Shown one piece after another: positions 51,925-61,652 of a DNA stretch of 64,000 nucleotides. A model generated the notes under the pieces. The model ran no database searches and had not been told where the DNA came from. It saw only the letters and a program-made list of their open reading frames with translations. Source of the stretch: Eukaryota sp. TZLM1-RC (lineage: Eukaryota > Metamonada: BaSk clade). Each line of letters begins with the position of its first letter. The stretch's first letter is position 1. The DNA lies in assembly GCA_040285825.1 (NCBI GenBank), contig JAUPSS010000002.1:3286001-3350000 (forward strand), written 5' to 3'. The position numbers and the translations under genes were made by a program.

Positions 51925-52800
51925 TTCCTTTACAAAATCATGATCAGCTTGTTTTCTTGCCATTATTTCTCTTACTCGATAAAAAACACTGAGGTAATCT
52001 ATTAACTATAGCAAATTGAAACCGCCACAAAATGATATCAAATCTTTTTATTGTTTTTTCTTGAACCAATTTGTGGAAATCTTTCAAAAAATTGCCCGCT
52101 TCTACTGATAGTTTTCCGTTTATAGGAAATGGGAAATCAATGAAAACCAGCTGTGTGTATTTCTATCAGCATTAGCTTCTTCAATATATTTGCCATATTT
52201 TCTATGCTTTTTTTGGCTTTGAATTCAAGAGCATCTACAGGATTAAGTTTTCCTCTCTCAACCAAAATGTTCTCTGCACCATTACAGGATATAAAGTCAA
52301 CAATAACATTAGAGTTGTCAATGCAATCACAGTAAAAAACAAACTTATTCAATGACAGTGTTTCTCTCCACAAAGGCTCCTTGATACATCAGATTTTTGC
52401 ATTTCTTGCCTCATTAAAAACTGTGTCCCTGGCAGCATCATGTAATGACGAGCGATAAGTTATAAATTTAGGACAATTCAAAGCATGACGCAAGGTGAGC
52501 TGTGTTGAGTTGAAACAGATACATTTTTCCCTTAATAATAATTGATTAATGGGAACATTCAATATAATCTCATTTTTGTTACAACAGCTTCAGTATCAGC
52601 ACATAGTCCAAGTCTTCGTCGCACAATGGTCACACGTAGTGATCAATTTCATGACTTGTTCTCGTACACAACTTTTTTTTATACTAAAGGATGAAGATCT
52701 TGATCTAAAACAATTATACAAGCCGAGCTGTATAAATTTTTAAAAAGGTCCTCTTCAAACATTTTGGTCATTCGTTGTTAGAAACAAAAAACCCCAATCA
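51925..52800 (-). pseudogene. LINE RT C-terminal fragment, subfamily C, decayed
   Basis: 3' end matches the inverted-repeat arm at 20977-21056 (the KEILVH-like C-terminus near 51925). Upstream pieces include HRKYGKYIEEANADRNT in a broken frame, VIVDFISCNGAENILVERGK and the zinc region near 52510. Many stops. Confidence 0.75.
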
Positions 52801-53450
52801 ATTCCAATAATTCAAGAATTTGAGTAGAAATTGTGTGTCAAAGTGGAATTTCAACATCTACAAGAATTGCAAATTCTGGTATTTCTGGAATAACGAAATT
52901 CGAACGTATGCTATAAGCCCAAGATAGAACCTTAGATTTTGGTTCAAAATCACCAGAAAACATGTTTATTTTATATACAGCGTTCTCATGCGTTCTTTCT
53001 TTAACTATGTTTATTATCAATTGATTCATCAACAACATACCAATGTGTAAATCTTAGGTTAAAAGTTTGTCGGAAGTCGAAACAATAAACAAAAGAATCA
53101 AAAGCTAATACTCTACATGTGTTTGATTTTTTATTTAAAACAAGCAAATTGACAAAAAACATCAGTAAAGAAAGAATGAAGAATAATAAACATAAACTTG
53201 GTTTAAAGACAGATCTATTCAAAGACCCATGGAAATTACAGATTTCGTAAACCGTCAATGTTTTGCATGAATAATCAGACTAGAAAACAGTTCATGAAAA
53301 CACGAATAGTTGAGTGTTGAGAACTATTCCTGCATAATAATGGTGGCCACAACAAAAAAATGACTACCAAAAAGTTTGCAAAAAAAGTAAATAAATGTTT
53401 TTACACTAGTGCTTCCATAAACAAAACAAACAAATCCATCACAAAAAGTA
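52801..53450. other. Intergenic, no supported gene
   Basis: AT-rich. An 85-codon minus-strand open frame (53258-53001) is hydrophobic in part but has no family match. Confidence 0.5.
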
Positions 53451-54476
53451 CTAGACAACATTCCCAATTGATCTAGTAGTCAAAGTCTTATCTCGAACAC
53501 ATGTGACCAGATCTTTGATGAGATGAAATCCATTTAAAACGCTATTCAGTAAACTCATTACAAAGATTATCACAAAACAAATACCAATCAACAACAAGCC
53601 CCAATGGTTCAAGGTCCAACCATCACTGAGATTAATGAGGTGCTAAAACTTACGTGAAGGGAGCAAAGTTAACAAGGTGGTTTCGATCAATACGTGTGTC
53701 ATCAGACCCTTGTACAACAAAGGTGAATGATTGATAATCAAAATGATTGATTTCACAGGAGTCTTGAAGCCCACAGTAACGTTCACATTTGGATAGATCG
53801 TGAACAACAAAGTCAAAGTCAAAACAAATCGAAGAGGCTTGTTGAGAATCTTGTCTGAAATTAGAAATAAAAGTACGACAAACACTGCATTGAAAAAAAC
53901 GAAACTCAAGTCTGTTAAATCTGATGGTACTGTGAATGAAAATGGGGATTGACATTGTGAAAGTGAACATATATGGAAGTTGGCAAATGATTCTTGCTTC
54001 TGAAACTTCGTCAAAGACTCAGACTCAGGAGCAATGAAAAAATAAGAGAACACTGGGTTGAAATTGACAGTTATATTAGATCCTTCCAACAACGAGAACC
54101 TTCGCATGACTGCATCACCATCTGTTAAAACAAGGTCATCACAAGAGGTAAATATCGGATGACTGATTCTTTCAGGAGGAGAAGAACACTTCCAAAGAGC
54201 AATATCTAGGTTGAGATCAAACCCATAATCTCTATTGGCAACCATCCGCAGTTTATCCTTAAAGTCTATGTCCAAAACTTGGGTGGTGAATGCGAATGCA
54301 GTGAGAGTGGTAACATGTGAACTAATGGTGTACATGAAGCTGAGAACACCTCCAGCGATGAAGAATACTACAGGGATACAGAAGAAGAGTTTACGTTTAC
54401 CATGAAAAGAGAGACCCTTACCATACGAAGCCAGTGAGGGTCCAGTTGATCGACTTTGATGGTTATGTCTCGACAT
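53451..54476 (-). CDS. Two-pass membrane protein with a large Cys-containing loop, two tiny introns
   Basis: Exons 54476-53884, 53854-53654 and 53625-53451 join into 322 aa. The family is not recognised. A basic N-terminus (HGKRKLFFC) precedes TM1 (about residues 31-52, FFCIPVVFFIAGGVLSFMY). A loop of about 210 residues carries Cys, Asn-x-Ser/Thr sites (NITV) and motifs such as LDIALWKCSSPPE, CSLSQCQSPF and CERYCGLQDSCE. TM2 follows near the C-terminus (HWGLLLIGICFVIIFVMSLL), then a short basic tail. The predicted topology is both termini in the cytosol with a lumenal or extracellular loop. Both introns are frame-diagnostic: unspliced, the reading frame enters an unlikely hydrophobic stretch and loses TM2. 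It could be a cell-surface or endomembrane protein. Confidence 0.72.
53626..53653 (-). other. 28-nt intron 2 of the two-pass membrane protein gene
   Basis: Minus strand: starts GTAAGTTTTAG, ends TTAATCTCAG. Splicing adds the second membrane helix and C-terminus. Confidence 0.85.
53855..53883 (-). other. 29-nt intron 1 of the two-pass membrane protein gene
   Basis: Minus strand: starts GTTTGTCGTAC, ends CTAATTTCAG. It splits a Val codon (GT + A) and restores the Cys-rich frame. Confidence 0.82.
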
Positions 54477-55139
54477 TAAACTCGTGATATGATTGTTTTA
54501 CCAGCCTATGTAGAAATCTATCTTCAATAACCCTCAAAATGTATTCACATCCCCTTATTTCCTTCATGTTCATGTTCAAGGTCTTAGACAAAGTTTTGGT
54601 TCGCCTAGTTTCTGCAAAGTCTAACCTTTTCATTTTGGAATTCCAGAATCCCAGGAATAATGGAATTTAAAGACACGCTCAAAGGTCAATGGAATAATAA
54701 GGAATTTTGGAATGAATTACCCACTAATGTCCAGCCTATCCATACAGTGTTTCCAAAAATGATTTGGTTAGGGAATCTGATAATACTACTGACTTAGACG
54801 ATTGCCACGATGAAAACAATCAAGACTTTTTTAACTGATAATATATGCAATATCCAACAATATTCTGATTGTAAACAAAAACGTTTTAAGGAACTCGGCA
54901 ATATTCTAATGCTGTTTTCCTTTTGAATAGAGAACAACTGGCTTTTTAATGTTCAAGACGCAATTAATTCACTTGGTTATTGACACCCAAAAGAGGAAGA
55001 ATTTGTGGTTCCAGTTCAAAATTTACAGTATTAAAACTAAGCACCAAAATGATGCCATCTGAAATCGAAAATTGTATAAATATACATTCTTCAACGTCTA
55101 CTGCCAATGGATAACCTTTCAATCATCTCAAATCTGCAC
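54477..55139. other. Intergenic, upstream of the two-pass membrane protein gene
   Basis: No supported gene. Possibly old LINE debris toward 55000. Confidence 0.45.
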
Positions 55140-56455
55140 TAATTTTTAATGACAGAAACCTTGGCTGAAATTTATAAAAAGGTTTTGCTAGAACATTGAT
55201 TCTTCCCCAAAAAAATATTGATATTTCTTGTACCAAATGGTGGCTTTGTTGAAACCAAATGGTAAAGTGTGACCGATTGCTGTAGGTGAAATTTTCTGTC
55301 GACTATTTTCTAGTTTTTATGCGTCTAGAAATAACGTGTATAATGATTTTAACTCCTTTTCAATATGGAATTGGTGTTGTAAAAGGTGCTTCAGTTTGTG
55401 CTCGTACTGTTCAAATCATTTAGCAACTAATCATGAAGATATTTGTTTGACAATTGATTTTTCAAATGCTTTCACCTCGGTATTGAGATGCCAAATAAAA
55501 GATGCTCTTACTGAGTATGCTTAAATTTCATTTGTTCATCGTTTTGAAAGCGTTAAATGGATCACATTCCGATCACATACTCTACATCTCAAGTTTTATA
55601 CTGGAAACAATTGTTTCAAGTCTAATTTAAATCATTCTTATCGCTGCTTGCGTCCAGAAAGTACTCACTAATTGCATAAATATTCGATTTGACTTGAGTC
55701 AATTTTTTGTCTCCACTTGAAGAAATTGATTCACAACAAGGTTTATCTGGTTTTCAAAAGGCAAGCATAATTGGAATGAAGAATTTTCTGTTAAGTTTCC
55801 ACAAACGTTTTCCTGCCTTGTGTTTTTCATTTGTGAAAGAAAATTAATCTTAAAGATTTTTATAACTTTAAAAACCTAGTTAATGATTTTCCTCCACAAG
55901 TTTCGATCTGAATGTTTCATCAAACTACTTCACCAGAAACAGTTGAAGCTCGTTCTTTTGATGTGATAATCAAAACTGTAGTAAATTTACAGAAAAGAAT
56001 TACTGAAATTCGAGAAAATTTTTTTGAATGGATTACTTTCTAAATATTGAGGAAACAAACAGCTTTTTATTTTTTTGTAATTATTTTTAATTATTTTGTT
56101 TCTGCAGGTGCTGCTTCTATTACTCAACCTCCACGAAAATTTGGATTGCGGTTAAAGCACGACGTTTGGAGGATGTTGTACTATGAAAATGTGCCTGCTA
56201 ATATAGTTCTTGCAGGTTTGAGGTTTAGATGTGGACAGTTTGCCATTTTGTACCATAATATTAATTGTAACAAATCTAGAACTGTTCGTTATTTCCCTCA
56301 CAATCGAGTGAGAGATACATTGTGGTTGATGTGCAGTAATGCAGGTTTAAGTTTTGAAATGGAAGTTTTGAGTGGTTCACAATGTAGGTGGAGACTGCTT
56401 TCCTTTGACGAAGTAATTAGTTGTTGTTCAAATAATTTGTTCAAATAAGTTTAAT
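55140..56455 (+). pseudogene. LINE RT, N-terminal core to zinc region, decayed
   Basis: In broken frames: VALLKPNGK, then PIAVGEIFCRLFSSFY (RT fingers), YGIGVVKGASVCARTVQ, LTIDFSNAFTSVLRCQI (motif A) and, much further on, SITQPPRKFGLRLKHDVWR, CNKSRT, NRVRDTLWLMC. It is the only copy besides 3575-5622 that keeps the RT fingers. Motifs B and C are not visible. Confidence 0.75.
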
Positions 56456-57134
56456 TTCCTTCCCTAATAAAAACAATGCGTTTTACCAACATAAAATCAG
56501 GTTCGAACATTCCGCCACACTGTGTGACTTCACCTATGATTTTCGAACCTTACCAAAAAGTGATTACTCATTTCCAAGTCTACAATGAAAACCGTATGTG
56601 AAACAATAGAAATCTACATCTTTTCAGCTAGAGAGTCTTGTATATCGTTGTCTGATGGAGGGAAATGGTATCAATTTTGATTGAATTTTTTTGATTGAAA
56701 TTTGTTTTTACTCAGACATATTTCATACCGGCAACAATTCTTCTTGAGGTTTTCCATTATTATCTCTTAACGAATAACAGCAACCATCACAGTACATGTT
56801 CTCATTAATGAAACAGTTGTAACCGAGTTGCAAAGGCAGAGTTACAATCAGTAACAGTTGAAAATTCTTAAAATGAATTAATGAATTAATTTGAAGCAAA
56901 AATGAGATCATGGCAACAAAGGTGTCCAAGGGTATTCAAAGGTGTCCAAGGGTGTTCAAAGGTGTTTTGAGAAGGTTTAGAGTATAAAGGTTTATTGAAT
57001 AGCTTTTACCTAATGTCTCCACCCTGGGTCGTTGGGTAAATGTGTTCCACTGGATGATTTACTAATGATTTACTTTACAAAAATTGAATTTAAACGACTT
57101 CAAAATAAATTTATAATACATATAATAAAGAAAA
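56456..57134. other. Intergenic, 3' side of WDR17
   Basis: No gene seen. Contains a short tandem repeat at 56921-56966. Confidence 0.5.
56921..56966. repeat. 20-bp tandem repeat, 2.3 copies
   Basis: GGTGTCCAAGGGTATTCAAA, then the same unit with one change, then a partial third (GGTGTT). Confidence 0.85.
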
Positions 57135-60100
57135 CTAGTATGGAATAAATAGAGAATTACACTTATAAGATTCCATATCAAATTCAAAACCAGTAGCATT
57201 TGCCAAATCAAATCCGTCAGCTACATTAAAAACACTGGTAATGTGAAAAAAGCTTTTAAAATTCCACTTCGCTTTCTGAGACTTAACTGAAATTTGTGAA
57301 CCACTAATGGGAGGCAAAACAGTAAAATTTTTGGTTTTTGGTGGAGAAAATGTGTTTTTTGAACCAAATTTCAATGACCAATCGAGAAAAGTATCGGTGA
57401 GAGAACTTTTACCATCCTTGAAGTAACACACTAGGGCAGCTAAATGAAAGAGATTACCCAAAATTTTGGATCTGGTGGCAGATGAAAACATCGAAAAATT
57501 GACGGTTGACGAAATTTTCAGCAATAACTGTGCCTGGTATTTATCGAAATTGGAGATCAACTTTTCAATTTCTTGGCTCAATATTTCATTGACTTCTGAC
57601 GACTTCTCAACAATAATGACCTTGATAAGATCAGAAAACGGATCAGTGGACTTCAGTGACAAGGAACTGATAACTGTAGGAACGCCATCTGAAATATTGG
57701 GACAATTACTACATCTGTTGACTGTCAATAGTAAAACGATCAAATTTGATTGATTTTTCATCCATTTCTGAGCTACCTGAACAGCGAGCAAACCATGACC
57801 AAGCCTTGTCAACCTTAAGCAATATCTATAAACCACCTCATCCACTACAACTTCCGGAACATTTCTGGTAAACAAAACTACCAATAAAAACGCTAAATCA
57901 GTGTGCCCTGTATTTAAAAGTACATTGACGGCTTCAGTAAATAAATTGACGGAGAGATAAACTGTAGCAGAAGAGATCGCATCAGAATTATCCATAAAGT
58001 ATTCGGCCTGGGAGTGAATCGTCGACATAATCAAATTTGATAGGCTCTCTGATTGATGATGTGATCTGATACCAAATCCGTTTGATTGATTACAATGATC
58101 TGACTGTGCTAAAATTGACTGTCCCAAGGCCAGAGCTTCCCTATATTGCCCATGTTTGGTGAAACTAGTGGTCAGTTCCTTCAAATTACCAGCAGCTAAA
58201 GAAAATGCTACATTAGTGGAGTTGACACATGATTCTAAAGTCAAGACTTCGGAAAAGCGTTGTTTGACCAGTCTTGACCACACATCAGGCCCCGCTAGTG
58301 GAGCAATCATAAATGCAACTTCCCAAAGACCTTCTTTGGCCATTAAATCACAATATTCTGAATACTTTCCACTCAAAAGACACCAAATTGCTGCTTTTTC
58401 AAGTAAACATTTCCTGGGTGAAGAAGAAAGAGTTCTTGGCTTTGATAGATCAGAAAGCGCTTGACCTGCGATATGATTGACAGTTTGATTTAATTTTGAT
58501 TGATGGATTATGAGCAATGATTTTTGAACTGTAATATCACAGGAAATATCCCTTAATTTACACAAAACATCAACAAAATGTTCAGTTGAGGGATGGAACT
58601 GGTCAAAAATTTGACTGAAAGAGCTCATGAAAGGATCAGAAATTTTAAATTTTGGTGAAATATTCACAGGTCTGTAAAACGAATTATCTAAAATTTTGCG
58701 GGTAATCTTGGGAAATTTCGAATCAACTGACAAAATAGAAAGAGTGAAAAATTCACTCGCCCCTGGTAAAATTTTTGATAAATTCCAAATTTTGATTGTT
58801 TGATCTCTGCTGGATGACGCCAATAAATGAGGAAAATTTGGGTGAATGTCGAGTCCATAGACATCGCTGACGTGGTGCAAGGTCAAAATGCACTTATTTT
58901 GATCGATATTCCAAATTTTAATGGTTGAGTCCCAACTCCCAGAAATTAAAATATTATTAAAAATTGGATGAACTAAGACAGGTCTCACAGGACCCGAATG
59001 ACCCCTTAAAATCGTCAAACATGATCTCTTTTTGAAATCCCAGACACGTATGGTCTTGTCAAATGATCCTGATACCAAAATTTCGGAATTTGGGACAAAT
59101 ACGACCTCAAAAACTGAATCTACATGACCTTTCAGTGTACAAAAGTCAGAAATTTGAAATTTTTGCAAGTTAAACCTGTGAACCGAAACTGATCCGTTTT
59201 CAACACCACAACAGATCAAATACTCAAAATTTCCTATTTGTTTAAAATTTACGCCATTGACAGCACTACCAAGATTAACAACCAAATGTTTGACCAAAAG
59301 ACATGGTTTTTGGGTTTCAATTGCACGTTCAATGTTGGAAATTTGAAGAATCAAGGCTTTACCACTACGTGAACCCACTAATAATGTTTGAGGATCTAAC
59401 CAGGTGATTCTGATGATTGGGTATGTGCTCTCTTCAAAATCAGAAAATTCTAATATTGAATTTAATTCTAATTTAAACAGAATATTCACTGATCTCTTCG
59501 TGTCAGTTGGTACATTCCAAACAGAAAGCACACCTTGACTGTTTCCAGAAGCCAAAATTTTGAAATTTTCAGAGTAAAATGGACAAAAATCAATGCAAAA
59601 AATTGTACAATTATCTTTGGGAAAAATTCTTGAGCAACTTGAAATGGGAAACTTAACCGCATTGTGGCAATCATATTGGTAATCAAATGATCTGATTGTA
59701 CCATCAAAAGATGAGGTAAAATATGAAATTTCAGATGTATTTGGTGAAAATTTCAAGGAGAAAACGGTTTCTGAATGCCCTGACTTAGAAGTGTAAACAA
59801 TTGAATCGCTTCTTAATGAATATATAAAGAAATTTCCACTACTGAATACTCCTCCAATCAGGTGATTTCTTGAGGATTCTGGGGCTTTTTGACCTTTTAA
59901 CCTTCCAATATTGACCTGAGAAACCAAACAATGAATTTGTTCAGTGCCCAAAATGTTTAAATTTTCAAAATTGTCCTTTGAAACATGAAAATTTAACAAA
60001 TCAGTTCCCCTAGAAGCACAAAACCTTCCAATATTGACATAATCAAAAGCAATTGAACCGATATTACCATAATCAAATGCCCTAATTGTGGAAACCGTGG

Positions 60101-60758
60101 CTAAATCAACCATAATAATACAATTATCAAATGCTACTAGACAGAAATTATCCGAAAAAGGGTCAAACTGAATGTCCTTGACAAGTGATGACTTTGGCGG
60201 ACTGATCACTCCCATTAGCTTCATTTTGGCGGAATTCACTGTGGAATAAACTCTAAACTTGTCATTTCCAATTGCTAACAAATCCAATACTGGGGAATGT
60301 TTTAAAATGGAAGGGAAAGCAGGACCAGCATCTTTAAGAGACACAGCTTCAGCACTACACCTATCAATATGGTAGATGTAAAGTTTTGCACGTGAGGATC
60401 GGCACAGAACATAGAGTAAAGAGGGCGAAGAAGGATCGAATGTCAGAGAGATTGGTATGTCAGAGAGAACCATCGAAGAGATCTCATTGGTTGTTTCGGT
60501 TTCGAGAGGTTTGTAGATCCGTAAGGTAGAGTCAACAGAGATAACAGCGAGGGTTAATGGGAGTGAAGGCCGAAACGCGATAGCAGTGATGTGCTTTTCA
60601 TGGCGAGAAATGATACTGAGAAGCTTAAACGTGGTGATGTCATAAATATAGATAGAGAGACATGATGCATATGCAAAGTACTTGTCATGAAGAGCAACAC
60701 AGTTTTGGTTATGAGAGTGGAGAAAAGCTCCTCCAGCAACAAGGTCCAGGAGCGACAT
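57135..60758 (-). CDS. WDR17: WD repeat-containing protein 17 (WDR17)
   Basis: 1207-aa intronless protein, similar in length to animal WDR17 (about 1280). N-terminus CVALHDKYFAYASCLSIYIYD matches the conserved start (GDRFAYxATLAIYIY). Two WD40 propellers follow (about residues 1-330 and 330-680). The second carries the family's strongest block: SGSFDKTIRVWDF, LRGHSGPVRPV, LISGSWDSTIKIWNID, VSDVYGLDIHP and SSSRDQTIKIWNL. The C-terminal half is a helical TPR/COPI-like solenoid (KAAIWCLLSGKYSEYCDLM, EGLWEVAFMIAPLAGPDVW, HGQYREALALGQSIL). The biochemical role of WDR17 is not established. The solenoid-plus-propeller layout is that of coat and intraflagellar-transport proteins, and this organism clearly builds cilia. 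Confidence 0.9.
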   Translation of the reverse strand: MSLLDLVAGGAFLHSHNQNCVALHDKYFAYASCLSIYIYDITTFKLLSIISRHEKHITAIAFRPSLPLTLAVISVDSTLRIYKPLETETTNEISSMVLSDIPISLTFDPSSPSLLYVLCRSSRAKLYIYHIDRCSAEAVSLKDAGPAFPSILKHSPVLDLLAIGNDKFRVYSTVNSAKMKLMGVISPPKSSLVKDIQFDPFSDNFCLVAFDNCIIMVDLATVSTIRAFDYGNIGSIAFDYVNIGRFCASRGTDLLNFHVSKDNFENLNILGTEQIHCLVSQVNIGRLKGQKAPESSRNHLIGGVFSSGNFFIYSLRSDSIVYTSKSGHSETVFSLKFSPNTSEISYFTSSFDGTIRSFDYQYDCHNAVKFPISSCSRIFPKDNCTIFCIDFCPFYSENFKILASGNSQGVLSVWNVPTDTKRSVNILFKLELNSILEFSDFEESTYPIIRITWLDPQTLLVGSRSGKALILQISNIERAIETQKPCLLVKHLVVNLGSAVNGVNFKQIGNFEYLICCGVENGSVSVHRFNLQKFQISDFCTLKGHVDSVFEVVFVPNSEILVSGSFDKTIRVWDFKKRSCLTILRGHSGPVRPVLVHPIFNNILISGSWDSTIKIWNIDQNKCILTLHHVSDVYGLDIHPNFPHLLASSSRDQTIKIWNLSKILPGASEFFTLSILSVDSKFPKITRKILDNSFYRPVNISPKFKISDPFMSSFSQIFDQFHPSTEHFVDVLCKLRDISCDITVQKSLLIIHQSKLNQTVNHIAGQALSDLSKPRTLSSSPRKCLLEKAAIWCLLSGKYSEYCDLMAKEGLWEVAFMIAPLAGPDVWSRLVKQRFSEVLTLESCVNSTNVAFSLAAGNLKELTTSFTKHGQYREALALGQSILAQSDHCNQSNGFGIRSHHQSESLSNLIMSTIHSQAEYFMDNSDAISSATVYLSVNLFTEAVNVLLNTGHTDLAFLLVVLFTRNVPEVVVDEVVYRYCLRLTRLGHGLLAVQVAQKWMKNQSNLIVLLLTVNRCSNCPNISDGVPTVISSLSLKSTDPFSDLIKVIIVEKSSEVNEILSQEIEKLISNFDKYQAQLLLKISSTVNFSMFSSATRSKILGNLFHLAALVCYFKDGKSSLTDTFLDWSLKFGSKNTFSPPKTKNFTVLPPISGSQISVKSQKAKWNFKSFFHITSVFNVADGFDLANATGFEFDMESYKCNSLFIPY

Positions 60759-60945
60759 CCAGGAGCAATCGATTTTTAGATGTTTCTATTTATAGAAATT
60801 CCACACTACATGTTCAAGCAATTTGAAAGCAAAGCATCAGAAACCACTGATGGCTTCAGTAGACCACCTAAGTATATGGCCCCAGTAATGTTTTCCAATA
60901 TAAGACTTTACCATTATAAGACTGTGTTTTAGTTCCAATTTCAAT

Positions 60946-61521
60946 CATGTATTTCGATCTACATATCCTCTTGTCACTAGGCCTTTGGCTCAGAAGTTTA
61001 ATGAATTACGTGCAAAAGTTCTGTCACAATTACTGGGATGTAAAATGTTCCAAATTCCAGACCATGCTTACCTTAGTCCACATTATGGCGGTTTCGGGTG
61101 GACGAAGGCTTCTATTCTTACCTCGTGTGCTTTTGTTGGTGGATGCAGAAATGCAATCTTTGAGTTTTCCGAAAGATTTGCAGATTGGGAAGATTTATTG
61201 ATGGCAACGCAAAGTTCCACTGTTTTTGCATTAAATGAAGAAATTTCAAAAATTGATGCAGAAAAATGGGGTCGATGATTTCCCCAATCATTCAATGGCA
61301 ATATTCCAGAAAAGAATGTTTTAAATTTGAAGTACACTCTTCGAACATTACAGAAACGTTTGACTGGAATGTATGAAAATGATCTTTGTAATAATATATG
61401 CAGCTCGGCTGTTTTAATTCAAGATCTTCACTCAATGTTATTGAAAAAGGGTGTTTGTAAAAGTAAGTCATCAGATTCTTCACTTTTTGTAACCATTGTG
61501 ATGGTCTTGGCTGTTGGTTAT
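60946..61521 (+). pseudogene. LINE RT thumb fragment, subfamily C, interrupted by gypsy-3
   Basis: Frames: LAQKFNELRAKVLSQLLG, YLSPHYGGFGWTKASILT, FVGGCRNAIFEFSERFADW, a stop at 61276, then RLTGMYENDLCNNICSSAV and SLFVTIV. At 61521 it stops exactly where the gypsy-3 LTR begins; the copy at 21689 continues with PRRFGLCATNEAF. A short minus-strand scrap with a subfamily D match lies at 60826-60860. Confidence 0.83.
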
Positions 61522-61652
61522 TGTTGGACATACAATATAGAGTAACAGAAGTGTAATTTATTACGAAGAGGAATTGTATTCTCTCTTCTTAAGCTAACAG
61601 GCGGAATACTAATAACTAAACTATTAACTATAAATACTATTCAAGACTAACA
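61522..61652 (-). repeat. 3' LTR of gypsy-3 (131 bp)
   Basis: In element orientation it begins TGTTAGTCTTGAATAG and ends ATGTCCAACA: TG...CA termini with a short inverted TGTT/AACA. The purine run AAAGAGAGGAAAAGG directly precedes it. The final stop codon of the pol frame lies inside the LTR. Confidence 0.85.

Noticed and set aside
53650-53970. Separate 106-codon minus-strand frame beginning MFTFTMSIP
   Set aside because: Its 3' part is exon 2 of the two-pass membrane protein; the 5' part is an out-of-frame reading of exon 1 plus the intron.
56500-56530. GGTTCGAACATTCC resembling a tRNA T-arm
   Set aside because: No matching acceptor, D or anticodon arms around it.
57466-58464. Plus-strand open frames of 95 and 102 codons
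   Set aside because: Antisense to WDR17, which has clear family motifs over the same DNA.
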